Source: Todiramphus chloris collaris
Lineage: Eukaryota > Chordata > Aves > Coraciiformes > Alcedinidae
NCBI GenBank assembly: GCA_025345505.1
Contig: JANVCC010000021.1
Location: 25,833,908 to 25,897,907 of the forward strand
DNA length: 64,000 bases
Direction: 5' to 3'
The translations under genes were made by a program, and so were the position numbers. Every line of letters starts with the position of its first letter. The first letter of the stretch is position 1. Under the pieces are notes generated by a model that had not been told where the DNA came from, did no database searches, and was given only the letters and a program-made list of their open reading frames with translations. Below are positions 1-13,318 of this stretch, piece after piece.

Positions 1-112
1 TTCCTTTCCTTTCTTTTCCTTTCCTTTCCTTTCCTTTCCTTTCCTTTCCTTTCCTTTCCTTTCCTTTCCTTTCCTTTCCTTTCCTTTCCTTTCCTTTCCT
101 TTCCTTTCCTTC
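1..112. repeat. (TTTCC)n pentanucleotide microsatellite, left end open
   Basis: The window opens inside an almost pure TTTCC array, with one early T insertion and a short decayed tail before unique DNA resumes near 120. All bases are pyrimidines on the + strand. The array runs off the left edge, so its full length is unknown. Such homopyrimidine arrays are length-variable and can form triplex DNA; that is general knowledge, not something shown here. Confidence 0.97.
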
Positions 113-2379
113 CTTCCCAGATACATGATAATTTTTTTTTTTCTGTAATGAAGCAGTAGGATCTATTCCTTGAAACAAAACATTCATGCTATATTTTATG
201 AAACTAGCAACAAAGGAATAATATAGGGAACTATACACTTTCCTATCACTCCACATTTTCAAAAATAAAAATTATTATTGAAATAATAAAATGCAGCATT
301 CAAATCTATTGGCTGTGCTTTTTTCAAAGTATGACCTAAACTGGTGTCCTGTCATTGTTTTGGCAGAACATGAAACAGAATATATGTTAAATTTGAGTGG
401 TTTCCTGCAATGTTATTCTATCAAACTGGCAATTTCCGAAAGGATTTGGAAAGGAGTTTGCAATTCCTTAGACACCAGGGAGGTCCATCAATGGCTGCCA
501 AGATGATCTGCAGCTCAAGCTGGTCCTAATATCTGAGCACATAAAAACATTCTTTTTACTTCAATGTACTTTTAGGCCTAATCTTAAGCAGATTTGAGAA
601 ACTTTCTGAGTATCCACTGTTAGCACTTCAGGATGTAAAGGACTTGATATTAGTATTTTTATACTTTGTGGCACTTGGAAAAATTACACATTATTTTCTC
701 AGAATGTTTTTAAACAGTAAAATTTTAATTGCAAAACCACTCCAAGCAAAAAGAGAAAGCAAGCAATAATCAAACAATGTTACAAACAAGGACACGTTGC
801 ACCCTAGGATTCTTATATTTGTAATCAGGTACTTAATCTGTAGTCCATGTATTTCACATACTTTTCATTATCACCAACAAATCATGATGTTTCCAAGATG
901 GTAGCAACTGGGAAGAAATCTGTGATTCAGTTGTGGTTTGGAAACAACTCAAATTGCAATTTCTGAATAAGATCAAACTGGAAACCTAATACTTCAGCTA
1001 GCCTTATTGAACTCCAGCCTTTGGATCAGGGACAAATGCTACATTGGATAACCTAAGTCTACAGGCTTATTCTTATTTCTAACATGATGGATGAAGCAGA
1101 AGAGCTGTAAACCCCAAATGGTTTAGGATGCTTTGTCATTGCCGTTTCAAATCACCCTAGCCTAGAGTCAACTCACCAAACCTTCTAAGAGTCTGGAATT
1201 GACAATTTATTAACCTAAAACTTCCAAGGACTTTATCTTGTCTATGAATAATAGTAATCTCAGAAAATCTATCCACATGAAAAACTTCTCTTGTATCTTA
1301 CCTGCAACAGAGATGTTTATACCTTAATGTTTCAATGACTTGACATTGAATGTAACTCATTTTCAAGTGACAGAAAAAAAAATTTTGTTTGTCAACAAAA
1401 GCAAGTGAAAACAATAACTATAGAGCCAATCCCTGAAAAGCAGATGCTCCTGAAGATCGCTTGACATCATCCTGGACAGCACAGAAATTACATCATATGT
1501 TCTAGTCCTCCCCATGCAGAAAAGGAAATTCATAGAGACAGAAGAAACATAATGAAACATATAAAAAATATGATACTGCAACAGTATCAAAGAAAAATCT
1601 GAATGATACATTTTGGGGTTTTTGGTTTTATGTTCTGTTGGGGCTTTTGTCTGTGTGGGGTTTTTTGTTGATTTTTTTGTTTGGTGGCTATTGGTTTTGG
1701 ATTTGTCAGGGCTTTTTTTGTGTTTGTTTCAGGGATGGGTTTTTTATTTTTTTCTTTGTTGTTGTTGTTGTTGATGTTTTTGTTTGTTTAATTGTTTTAT
1801 TTTTTTTACAGAAAATGTTACTAGCATTTTGGTCAAGGTGTTCTAAGATATGTTGGTGCAATAATTTAATTTCTAATGTCTATTTCTGCAATGTAGAAAT
1901 AGAAATGCATAGTTGTCTGAAATTTCCACTAAATAAATAAAAGTAATTTAGAATCTACTGACATTGCAGATACATTGATCAAAACTGATTCTTCTACCTC
2001 TAATCATAAAAAGTTTCATATATCTCCCAATACACAAAATTTCCATTTTAGGAACCAACAAGTCTAAGAACAGAAAGATGAAGTTCATACTAAAGAGCGC
2101 TGGTTTCCATTGAATCAAGTTGTGAGACTTTTTAAGCCACATTTCACACATGCCTCACATCTTTTACATTAATTTTAATATTTCTTCATCATGTTTGAAA
2201 AACAGTCTTCTAAGGACATACTAGAATGTAACCTCAGCATTGTTGGATTACTCTCATCTAGTGAAAAGAGACATTTATAAATGATACACAGAAAAGCAAG
2301 GATTGGAAAAATATTTTTCTGTAATACACTGTATCAAAATATTCTTTGGACCTATAAAGACAAAAGCAAAACCAGGAAA
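113..2379. other. AT-rich unique DNA, no gene seen
   Basis: This stretch has no open frame with recognisable protein similarity, no CpG cluster and no RNA gene that I recognise. The longest open frames (about 60-100 codons) have low-complexity or random-looking composition; the one at 1638-1940 is simply the translation of a GT-rich patch. I see nothing else in it. Confidence 0.6.
1612..1810. repeat. GT-rich low-complexity tract
   Basis: For about 200 bases the + strand is nearly all G and T, with very few A or C, including a short (GTT)n run near 1758-1775. It has no fixed repeat unit and so differs from the microsatellites elsewhere in the window. A 100-codon frame rich in Phe, Val and Trp crosses it, but that composition is dictated by the GT bias and is not evidence of coding. 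Confidence 0.8.
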
Positions 2380-2450
2380 GTTATGTGAGTTGGACCAGAT
2401 GACCTTTAAAGGTCCCTTCCAATCAAAAACATTCTATGATTTTATGAAAG
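2380..2450 (+). mobile_element. CR1 LINE 3' terminal fragment
   Basis: This short piece matches what is known of the avian CR1 3' end: a 'ttggaccagatgacct' block, then 'aaggtcccttccaa', then the terminal ATTCTATGAT tip. Only the last ~70 bases of the element are present, which is the usual severe 5' truncation of CR1. It is non-coding and inactive. The tip is followed directly by unique DNA. Confidence 0.85.
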
Positions 2451-2916
2451 ATACCAAATAAAGCTGAATTAATTTTTGGCCAAAGTCCTCTTGGCAGAAA
2501 ATATATGTTTAGAAATAGGAGGATGAATTGTGAATACATGCTTTGTGTATAAATCTTACGTTCTCATGTTAAAGATATTAAATATCTTTTTAATCTTTAA
2601 AAACTTTGTTAATCTATTCAATTGGGTTTTTCAATTTTGTTTTGAAATAAAAATAACTGCTGATATTTAGAATTAAATGCTTCATTGGACCCAAGATATT
2701 CTTTTTCTAACAGTTCCAAAAAACAGAGAAGTCTGTTTATTGGTGCAGTTCTTATCATGTGTTCTGTTCAAAATTCTTCAGCTTGCCACATCCTCATACC
2801 TTAACAATGGTAGCAGATAATACTTAATCCAATGTAACAGGTAGAATAGAGTACATAAGGTTTCTCTTCTGAAACATTTCACATATGGTCCCTATTGACT
2901 GTCAACTTTAGTGATA

Positions 2917-3170
2917 TAATCATAGACTCACAGAAATTGTTTTCATTGGAAGAGACTTTTAAGATCATCAAGTCCAACTGTTAACTTGTCACTGCTAGGT
3001 CACCACAAACTGTGTCCCTCAGCACCACATCTATACATCTTTTAAATACATCCAGGGCTGGTGATTCCACCACGACCCCGGGCAGCTGTTCCAGTGCTTG
3101 ATAACCCTTTCAGTGAAGAAATTTTTCCTAATATCCAACCTAAACTTCTCTGGTGCAACTTGACCATCCA
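2917..3170 (-). mobile_element. CR1 LINE 3' fragment, reverse orientation
   Basis: Read on the + strand, this begins with the reverse complement of a CR1 tip (AATCATAGACTCACAG), then the 'ggaagagact...aagatcatcaagtccaac' block, then a GC-richer section with 'ggcagctgttccagtgcttg' and 'cagtgaagaaatttttccta'. All are hallmarks of avian CR1 3' sequence on the opposite strand. About 250 bases of 3' untranslated region and the very end of the second reading frame region are kept. A 71-codon frame starting at 3153 has its first few codons in the repeat edge and is not a gene. Confidence 0.9.
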
Positions 3171-4767
3171 ATTGAATTTAGAGTTCTTCAAAGAAAAGAT
3201 GAGATTAGAGATAAGGAAGCCTTCTTCCAGAGTGAACTAGAGAAAAACATGTCCACCTTTTCTCTTAAACAGATAAAAATGCATCTCCAGGTACCCAAAA
3301 ATCATGGTTCCGGAAGAAAAGTGGACAGGATGGATGGTGTTTGTAATGTCTGTATAAAGTGTATTTAGGCTGAGTGAGCATCAAGGTTTTACAGAAGGCA
3401 CATACTCTTTCTGGAGAACCTCATGCAATGCACATGGATTTGGGGTATCCACATCTCAAAACAGGCAGAGGCCCTGTGTAGAGGCTGCACTACTTCTACC
3501 TCATTACACAACACAGCCTTTTCGCTTTAACTTTCCACATTGTCTTCTTCAATGTGCCTGAGTTCAGATTAGTGCATTTAAGACAGAGACTTTCTTTCCT
3601 TCAGGTCTGGTCCTGAGCAGTCTCTGTTCTTCTTCCACCCCTTGATGACCAGTCATGTCAAGTGACAATGCATAACATAACATGTGAATTCACTCTCATA
3701 AATAGGTGAGGACAAACATGAGATTTGAAGGAGAGTGCTAGTTTAGAAGGCTCCTAAGTAGTATTTACCACTCCAGTTTGGAGGAGCAGAGAGAACTCCA
3801 TGAAAACTTTTTACTATAGGTGCTGTTCTTCACAAAAAAAAGGGACTGGTATGCAGAAGGATGAATCAGTTGTCCTATCAAGTCAGATAAACCCAGCAGG
3901 CCATCTAAGAACTCTTAGGCTGCAAAAATATAAAACATTCCTGAAAAAAAAGGGAAGATTAAGTAGAAAATTTAGTACCACTATCATTTTTCTATAATGA
4001 GAGAATAAGTAAGAATTTAGAAACAAGTGTCAAATACTATTCACAAAGACTAGTTTTAGTAGTGGACAGAAATTAGTGGTCTAATTATGTACTTGAATTA
4101 TTTATTTGTTCATTTTTTTGCCCAAATATTAGTATCAAATTCTATTGCTTATTCATTTGCAGTGGACAATGCTAAATAACTCAAAAGCTAAGTTTGAGTC
4201 AAACCTCTCTATCATAATTGGTTAATTCCTCATTCATCTCAGTTACTTTTCATGTAGCTGTAGGTGGAATGAAGGATGGAAAATATGAAAATGTTATTCC
4301 TGTTGTCTGAGGCCTCTCATCCAGGAACATCCCACAAGATGTTGTTTAAAGGAGGAAAATCATTAGTGCTGCTCATATTAATCAGTATGGAATAGATTTA
4401 GACAATTTAACATCATTACATTAAGGTCAACCACATGGTTAGTATGTGTTGCAGTTAACCTATTATTTTTGATAAAATGCCAAATAACTGAAGCTGAAGG
4501 GAAACTGAATTGTAATGATTTCTGTGAAGGATGGACAGATTCCTCTGGTGTTTAACCAGGCAGCTTCAGATTTATTTTGAGATTGTTTGTGTATTTGAAT
4601 TGTATGCTTTTCCTAAATCTGATTGATTTTTATAGAAATTCTGAGAGAGTAGGTACATGTGGCAAGAAAACAAAGATTTTGTATGCTTGAGATTTGGTAC
4701 TGTAAGATGCTAAGCACTTTCAGCTCTTCTTCAAGTCTTTAATTATTGTCAGGATTCTTAAAACCAC
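3171..4767. other. AT-rich unique DNA, no gene seen
   Basis: Nothing here resembles a coding exon, RNA gene or repeat family that I know. Open frames are all below 75 codons and look random. Confidence 0.55.
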
Positions 4768-4862
4768 ATGATCACAGGGAAATTCAGGTGGGACAGGACT
4801 CCAGGAGTCCACTTGTCTGACCTTCTGCTCAAAGCAGGGCCAGCTCAGAGGTTAGACTGGGT
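4768..4862 (-). mobile_element. old CR1 LINE fragment, reverse orientation
   Basis: The segment contains 'atcacaggg...ggac', 'gtccacttgtctgacc' and 'ctgctcaaagcagggccag', which correspond in order to the 3' part of CR1 on the minus strand (tip, 'agtccaac', then 'ctgctcaaagcaggg'). It is more diverged than the copies at 2917 and 18808, so it is probably older. Edges are approximate. Confidence 0.6.
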
Positions 4863-7800
4863 TCTGCATTTCTTAAGAGTTTAGTGGCTACACTGAAGGG
4901 CATTTACACAATTTCCTGGACTTCTTTCAAATTCCATGAAAGAGAGGAACTGAGAGAGGAATAAAAGATCAAGAGAAGTAATGGGAAACATTTTTTCATC
5001 TTTGTTATCTGCAACCAGGAAAATGCTACATGTTTGTGCTCTTTGGAACAGAGTACACAGAGCCATAAAGCAATAACAAATGATGCAGGTTCGGTGACCC
5101 TGACCTTAATAGAGGTCTTTAAAGTGTCAACAATGTCGTCAATTGGTCTACATCCATTGGGACAAAATCTCATAATCCATCAAGCTTTATTAATTTCCTA
5201 GGATTAAAGGAATAATTGCTGTGTAGCTCTGTACTGAACACATGTCTTTGCCAGTAGTTAAGACTTAGGGTTCTTTTAGGTCTTCAGAGGAGTAGCTACC
5301 TTTTGAAGATATTCTCATTCACTCTGGACACAGTCTTCTTTCATCTGCATTTCAGAAAAGAAACGAGTGTCGTGTTTTTAAAAGGAGGTTCTTTTCTTTT
5401 GCTCTAATATTGACTGCTTACTAAAAACATGGGATCTGCTAATGAGTGTTGATTGGGTTTGATCTCAGCTAGGAAATTTAGTCTACTAGTTTCTTCACCC
5501 AGAAAGAAAAATAATTAGAGAGACATTGATGTGAACATAATGACAAACCTATATACAGTAGCAAGAGAAACATTGGAAATTACAAAATAAAACATGATCA
5601 AATGACACACTAAGGAGTGAAGAAGAACATATAGTGTATGATGCCTTCAGGAATTCTATGATAAGATCATTGCTGTGTGGCATCAATTGACATTAATACA
5701 AATTGCAGAATGTTATACAAGTTTGTATAGGCAATACATGTGTATATATATGTCCTTTCCTGTTTGCTACAACTTTGATGATCTACAAAGTATTCCAGTT
5801 ATAATGTTCATGAGGAAAATTAATCAAGATAGAAGGCATATACTGGAGATTAATAGCTGGTCAACAAGAGAACACTGTTGAAGCCTAGTGGTACTTCAGG
5901 AAATTCTTACAGCTCCAGTCAGAGGAGCTATTTAATGTGTTAACTTCATGTCTGTAGTGGTTATATTCTGGGAATGCTCATGGTCACAATACTTCATCTA
6001 AATTCCATGTTTGGCTGATAGGAAAGTTATGCCAAAGATGATTATTTCTGTAATTCTTACACTCTTTCATATGTTTCCAACTCTAAAGCTGAAAGAACTG
6101 TTTTTGCTGACATTTGAATGTCAGTCCAGTGCACAAAAAGACTCATGGCTGTAATTTACATAGATATTACTGTGAAAAAGCTTAATTATTTTACAAAACC
6201 AGACAATTTATCAGTGTACATTATTTCATCTGGAGAATCTGCATAAAATATATCAGGAAAAAAACCACAAACATTTGCCAATATCAGCTGCATCTCTATG
6301 GTAAAAGTTTCTTGTTGGTGCCTAGGACTATTCCTGTGCTGAAAGTGATTTTGAAAAGATTTGTATGTGAGCACACTTAATGATCTTTTACATAAATGAG
6401 AACCTGGGGCATGATTTCAGTTGGTTCTGATACAAATGATATTCAGAAGTGTCTGCAAAGCTCTTCTAATAACAGAGTCTGAGATCTCAGATAAGCAATC
6501 AAGTTACAACACCTTAAGAAGTATTGTCCATCAGTTGACCCAGAAAAGCTGGTTATGCACATAGTTTAGTCTGCTCTAAATACAAAGTAATGTAATTCAA
6601 ATCATAGTGGTTGCTTATGGTGACTTAGACACTCAGAAGGATCCACAATTAGCCTCTCAGGAGATGGTCAACAAGTCCTTCCTCCTATACGCATCTTGGC
6701 CATACAGATCTCTGTGTTTCAGTGGGAGTGGAGCTGAGATCATGAATAAAAAGAGCTATCAGATGCTACCAATCTTCCTTGTTTTTTTCTTCTGCTTAAA
6801 CATTCTTTCTTCAGTTTGGTTAAAAACCCCACCCCTGACTTAGAAAAAGCAGAATTAGAAGTAAATATAGGGAAATAAAACCCAAAAACCAACAGGACTT
6901 AATGACTCAGAAGGAGAAGACAGATAATATATTCCTGTCACTAAAAACAATTATGAAATTCTTTCCATTTCATTAGTATGTTAAATAGCAGGCCATAAAG
7001 CTATACACTTTAAGCCATAAGACTATAAAATTCATACTTTAGATGTTTAAAACATCTGTAAGAGGATCTCTTTAGAACTTCAGTGATGTTTCAAAGAAGT
7101 CTTGGAAAATAGGAAGTGCCAGAGGGCTGAAGAAACCTGTATTTTTTTCAATTAAAAAAAAAAAAAAAAATATATATATAAAAGAAAAAATAAAAAAATT
7201 GCATCAGGTTTATGGGGAATAAAATGTTAGACTTATGCAATTATCTTTTAAACTGAGAAAAGAAGTTTGAGAAAGCGTGGAACCAACACCCTCTAATCCT
7301 ACGTTACTGCAGGACCAGATACACTCTATCTCTAAAAGGTTCTCCTCCAACTTGATTTTAGAGATACTATAATCCCTAAGTGTTTCCATTTCTGCAATAC
7401 CACATGCCAGTTCTCTAATACATTGCTCAAATCTTGTTATCAGTCAAATGGATTTTGTCCTGTCATTTCCCTGATAGATTTGCTGAACTGATCACTGCCA
7501 TCTTATAACACGTGGAAACAAGATTCCTCTTTGTACTTGTCTTTCCTACTCTGAAGAGTACTGGGACCTTTCACTATTAGTTTATGTCATTTGTCTTGAT
7601 TTCTCTCATGTTTTGTGTTGCTGTCCTCTGGACTATTGTCTTCTGGCCTCTATTCAGACCATCTATGCCTTTCTCTCAAGAGTTTGGTTGCAAGGCACAG
7701 GAATCCAAGCTGAGTACATTATGGTGCAGCAAAACTGGAATTATTATTTCTAGCATTTTATGCAAAGTACATAAAGTTTTTAGTTTATAATGAGATTGTT

Positions 7801-10069
7801 TTTCATCTTAACTGAAGGACCTTTTTTTCTGTATTCTACTGGTGTAACCTGCCAGGCAGTATTTTGAAATTTTTGCTTCCCTAAACCAAAAACTTATTTT
7901 CCTGCTTCCTAGCTACTGTATTTTCAAAATTTCAAATTGGAATATTTTCTCAAGTTTCACTACTTCATTTTAAATTCTGCTTATAGACTCTTAAATGCAT
8001 ACAGCCTTTGTGGCCTTGCTGTCATCTGTGAATGCTATCAACAGAAACTCTATTTCATAATTGAAATTGTTATTGCACAGAATGAATAAAACCAGGCTCA
8101 GGACTTTTGGGTATTCCTATTTGAAATACTCTGCAAGCTTGAGATGAAAATATTGATAATTGTTCTTTGAAGCAAGATACACAGATTCTCCCACTCATGA
8201 CTGACTGAAGTAGATCCAAATTGGAAACAGCTAACTGTACTCACATTGCTGGGCTTCTTTCAGTATCAGCTTGGTACATCAGCAGAGGGTGGTACTAGAA
8301 GATAAATCTTCCCAAGCTGTTGCCAGCCCAGGGATTGCACAGTGAAGACCTGCCTAGCAGGTCTGAAAAAACTAGGAAAAGATAGAGTACATGATTACCT
8401 TTTTCAAGGTTGTGTAACCTACTGAGTCTTCATAATCACATAGCCTTTATAAAGGCTTTCTGCTCAACTTCATGTATCTGCCTGCTTACATGTTTTGTAA
8501 TGATTTTTAGGGCTATCACATCAAGTAGTTGGATCTTATCTTTTTGTATATCTGTGAAGGCCTCAGATCTTTATCTGAGCTGACCTTACCCTCAATGAAT
8601 ATTGAGTATTAAAGTGTAAAATCAATGATAAAAGTACATCTAAGAAAAACTAATTTCTATGCAGTGTATTGAAGGCACTACATGTTCATTTGGAGAAGGG
8701 GAATACCACAGAAGTTGCATCTTCTCCTTTCATGAAAAAAAATTGTATTCTACATCAAATAAAAAAAGTTTTATTTCTCCATCAATTCATTGCTTGGAAA
8801 CTGAAACACATTCCTAAAAGACCTTCCTAGACAGAATAAGAACCCTAAATATAGGTTTGTAGGTGAACAGGAAATGGATTTCTCAAGTCTGTCACACAAA
8901 TATGAAGCCCTGGAAAGTATAATATAGCATTACATGGTACAGGTGCATTACTGAGATGACTTGCTGATGGCAACTTAGGTGAGGAAGGTCTATTCTTTTT
9001 CACAGTTGAAGAAAGAAATTTGTCAGTGACAAGAAGGATGGCTTACATGCCACACATTCCTCAGTGCTGAAAATAATGAAGGGAGGGAGGAGAGGGAAAA
9101 AATCAAATTTCAACTGAGGAATCAGCAGTGAACTTAATGCAGGTGCAATATTTCTCAAGACAAAGAGGTTTTTGTTTCACCTCCATCTTATTCCATGAAA
9201 ATGAACCCCTCCTCTCTCCCTCTCTTTATCAGCACAAAGTAGATTAAAATGTTGATATCCTTTCCTGGCAAAGATATTTTTACAGTCTTTAGTCAAGTTG
9301 TTGGAGCAGGATTAACTTCCTACAGAACTTAAATAAAATGTAGCAGAGTTCCATATGGGTTCTCTAACCTGTCCAGTTTTGCTGACTACTTTGCTTAATT
9401 ACTTTCTGCATCTACTGCTGCACAACCGTGTAACTCTCCCAAACCTATTTAAAAACCCATATATGTCATTGAGTCATCATATCACTCCAATCACTGAAAT
9501 GACAACTACAAATATACTTTAACTCCAGACTGAATCAAGACTTTGTTTAACCCCTTTGTTGCTGGAATTCATAGTATTTGGTTTTGACCAACAGAAAATG
9601 TAGGTTTTCAGTAGGTAGACATTTGACATTGTTGGAAAAACTCTTGTTGCTCTAACCAGAAGATACTTGAACTGCTTATTGATTCTAGAATATGGCTTCA
9701 CTTTGTCATAAAAGCATGGCTTAAGAAATCTTTCACTGCTAGTAAGAAAGTCTCAAATGGTGCAAAAGGACATTATCGGGTGTCCTTTAGTGGATATTAC
9801 CACAGCTACAAGGAACAGGACAGAAAAAATGAATTTACTTTCTTGGGGAAGTGGATCCAGATTTAATGACCTCTGGTACTTTCCTATAGGTGTGTGATAC
9901 ATAGTTTTGAAGAGGATTAAATACTAAACAAAACAAAAATGCATATGCTTCTGAACAGCAACAAATATATCATGCAAACAATTTTATCCTCAGCCATCAA
10001 AGAAATATTCTGAATTTTTGAGATTCTGTCTGGGTTTTTGAATGAAATAAAAAATTATATATTATATAA
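4863..10069. other. AT-rich unique DNA, no gene seen
   Basis: About 5.2 kb without a recognisable gene, RNA or transposon. Open frames reach only about 90 codons (for example 4904-5173 on the minus strand) and show no known motif. A short self-complementary stretch lies at about 6108-6125 and an A/TA run at 7154-7198. Diverged repeats may be present below what I can recognise by eye. Confidence 0.55.
7154..7198. repeat. poly(A) plus (TA)n low-complexity run
   Basis: A run of 17 A is followed by five TA units and then an A-rich tail. No retrocopy is recognisable upstream on the + strand, so I treat it as simple sequence, not as a retroposon tail. Confidence 0.9.
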
Positions 10070-10262
10070 ATTGGGAAGAGTTGTACTAACCAGTTGACTG
10101 GAGAGTTTGTACAATCTCCATCTTTGGAATTTTTCAATGCCCAGCTGGATAAAGGCCTGCTCAAACTGGTCTGACTTCAGAGCTGCCCCTGATTTTACAG
10201 GGTAATGGACTAGAGACCTCCAGAGGTCTCTCTGCATTGGATTTATTCTATTATCCTGTGTT
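10070..10262 (+). mobile_element. old CR1 LINE 3' fragment
   Basis: The order of matches follows the avian CR1 3' region on the + strand: a diverged 'gtacaatctcc...ttggaattttt' block (the 'tggagtctcc...tggagatattc' part of CR1), 'cccagctggataaaggcctg', 'taatggactagagacctccagagg' and a decayed tip ending near TATCCTGTG. The fragment carries many substitutions and is clearly older than the one at 18808. A 60-codon minus-strand frame inside it is not a gene. Confidence 0.75.
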
Positions 10263-10924
10263 CATAATAAAATTAAAGAACTAGCACAGTTCATAAGATG
10301 AGAACCATGAACAGAGACAGATGGTATATGAAGTAAAAAAAAGGAAACAAACCACCATGAAAGCTGTATTTTTTGAGAAAAACACTGAAATATAGATGTT
10401 TGTTGAAGTAGACTAAAACAAAAGGTGAAAGATAACTAGAGTAAATACCTTTGCAATACGGATGTCATGCAATAAAGCCAAGACAGTTTTGCTTTGCTTT
10501 TAAAAGGCTATCCTGTGAAAAATAAGACCATTAACAGCCTCAGATTTTTTGTCATTAGCACTGATACCCAGCATTTGCTTAGTAGCATTTGACATGAGAG
10601 TCCAACTTGCACCAAATAGCCCACATCCACCAAACTCTTCACCTGCCAGAACTAGAGGGCCTGTATGTAGACTGCTCAATGGAGGGGATTTTACTCTGTA
10701 GTACCTCCCAGATGATGTGCAGAGATTATGTGGGAGCCTCTTCTTGACACAACTGAAACTTCAACTATTGAACAGGGTAGAGTTTCAGAGCCTGGGAACA
10801 TTTCCTGGTACTCTTTAAGCTAGTAAGGACAAAAATTTGGCTATGATCCTCAAACAATATGTGGAGGGAAGTAAGTCCTTTGGGAATGGATAGAAGTTCC
10901 TTCTATAGGTCTTTCAAAGTCCTA

Positions 10925-10948
10925 CAAATACAGTAGCAAATACAGTAG
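10925..10948. repeat. 12-bp perfect tandem duplication
   Basis: The unit CAAATACAGTAG occurs twice head to tail without a mismatch. It is most simply a slippage duplication. Confidence 0.95.
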
Positions 10949-13282
10949 CCCTTAGTGTTTGAAAACAGCTTCACGGAGTTCTTTATCTATAAGCATATTA
11001 CAAGTTTAAATTGACTACCTGGATCTTTTCTCATTAACTAGGTCATTAATACTATGAAATTGAGAAATTCAAAGGTGCCTGACTGGTTGAACAAAATTGA
11101 GAATTGCAATTCCAAATACATAACAAATTACCTGTATTCACAGACATGTGAAGGCAGATTCTTCCATAAAAAGAAGTATCCTTCAGCATGCACATTGTTA
11201 AAAAAGTATTCTCAAAATTACTCACAGATGAAACCTCAGAAAAGTATGAAATTCAGAACTGATGATAAATACTGTTTTCAGTTAAAATAAACAAAATGAT
11301 CCCCAAAGGTTTGAAGCTTACATGGGCAAGAATTTCAATTTCTGCTTATTCACTTGATACGATATAACAGAATTGTACAATAGAGAAGATTTATATTAAT
11401 TTTGTGTGTTTGTTCACCCAAGGTTGTGTGTGACAGAATACATAATAGAACATATTTTGTGTGTCTCTGATTTGATGCATAGTTTCTGAGTTTGGAATGT
11501 ACAACTGGTGTGTGAGTGAGACCTGAGATCTAAAATATAATCACACCTTAACAAAAATATGTGATTTATATTGGCCTAAATAAGATACTGATCAGGATAA
11601 AAGTAGATTTCAATAGTTTTTAATTTTTTTTTTAAGAGAAATCCTAAATTAAAAGCACTTCTTGAAATATCAGCATGCATTAATGTATACATTAATGTTC
11701 CTTCCATAATACAGCTTTTCATGCTTAACTGAAGGCAGACCTGTCATTGTATCATCTTATTTATAGATATAAAATCTATAATTTCTAAAATGGCATAGTG
11801 AATTATTTGCATACAACAGAGAATGCACATAACAAACATGTACATATATATAGTGCATATGTGCATAAATATAGTGCATACGCAGATACAAAATCAGTCT
11901 GTGTCCAGGTCAAAAAGAATACTTCATTATCAAAATCCATCTGAGTTTTAACACTTCCATCAGAAAATGGTTTCTATTCTATGTAATCAAATGTTTCTGT
12001 GTGGAAACCTGATAAAAACTGATATAGAACAAGTAAAAGTAGTTTCTGCCCTGGCAGTTTATATTCACTACATGACACCTCTTCCAGTGTTGAGATGATT
12101 CATCTTGTTTATATTATAAAGAGCAATTCCTGAGGAAATGCTATATCCAGGTCTCCATATATCATTACTAGAAGACAGAATTGTAGTTAGAAATCTTTTG
12201 TTTTTCTCTTAACTCTTGTCCAGGAAAAATGAGTATAATTTGTCAGACTGTAGCAACATCTTGGCAGAAAAATCTCAATGCTCCTATAAGGAGGCCCACA
12301 GAAATGCTGGCAGAAAATGCATGAAATGAAACAGGTAGGATCTGGAGGAAGTATTTATATAGAAATCCTGACAGGGATTCTGACACTCTTCTGGACAAGA
12401 AGGGGATCCCTTTTGCCAATATCAGGGAAATAATGGAGGGTGTGACACGGGCCTTTGGTATCACTCAGTGTCATGACTGTTATGTTCTCAGCAGATTAAT
12501 CTGGATGCCCTGCCATGAAGCAAAGTATCTTTCATAATACATAACATATTCAGGGGTGCGAGTAGTGAATGGATTTTAGTTTATATTTTCTTTTATTATG
12601 CAGATTCATACTGAGCCTCCTCCCCATGAAACCAGTTGAACCATTCCAGATTTACACCATTATAATGGTGGGCAGAATCCAGTCCTCTTACTTTTTATTC
12701 ATTTTGAAAAAAACTCTGAATAATTATGACACTCTATAAAGAAGGAAAATTATTATGTGAAATCTGGAGCATACAACTTCCATTAAACAGGCGGAAAGAA
12801 CGTCTACTATTTCACTTTGAAAATGCACCAGTAAGAGTTCAGTGAGGTGGGAATGATAGCCCATAAACCAAATCACAACAGCTGCACTCCATGTCCACTG
12901 TGGTTCCACAGAAAGAAGGAAAATTAATTTTAATTGTATTTCAGTCACTGGCTTAGATGAACTGACAGCAACGCAGGGACTTTGGTATAATTTTGCTTCT
13001 TGGCTGTGATCCACTTAGCCTTGACATTAAAATAAAGGAATGCAGTCATAATACCAGAAACACCCTGGAAGAGGCTTATGGTCTGTCCAGGGGACAAGGA
13101 GATTCTATACATCTGATTTTAGCTGGAAACTCAATTGCAAGCATGTGGAAGTCTTGAAGTGTAAGTAAGAAAATAAAGGCGTGATTAAACTGTAGGAAAA
13201 GCCTTGTTTCCTTATAGCTATGAAAAGCTGCAAGACAGAGAGACAAGTATTCCCTCTGTAATAGTGAGTTCTTGTTGTTGTT

Positions 13283-13318
13283 AAAAAAAACCCTAAAAAA
13301 CAAAAAAAAAAAAAAAAA
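13283..13318. repeat. A-rich low-complexity run
   Basis: Three A runs (8, 6 and 17 bases) are separated by CCCT and C. No mobile element is recognisable next to it. Confidence 0.9.
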
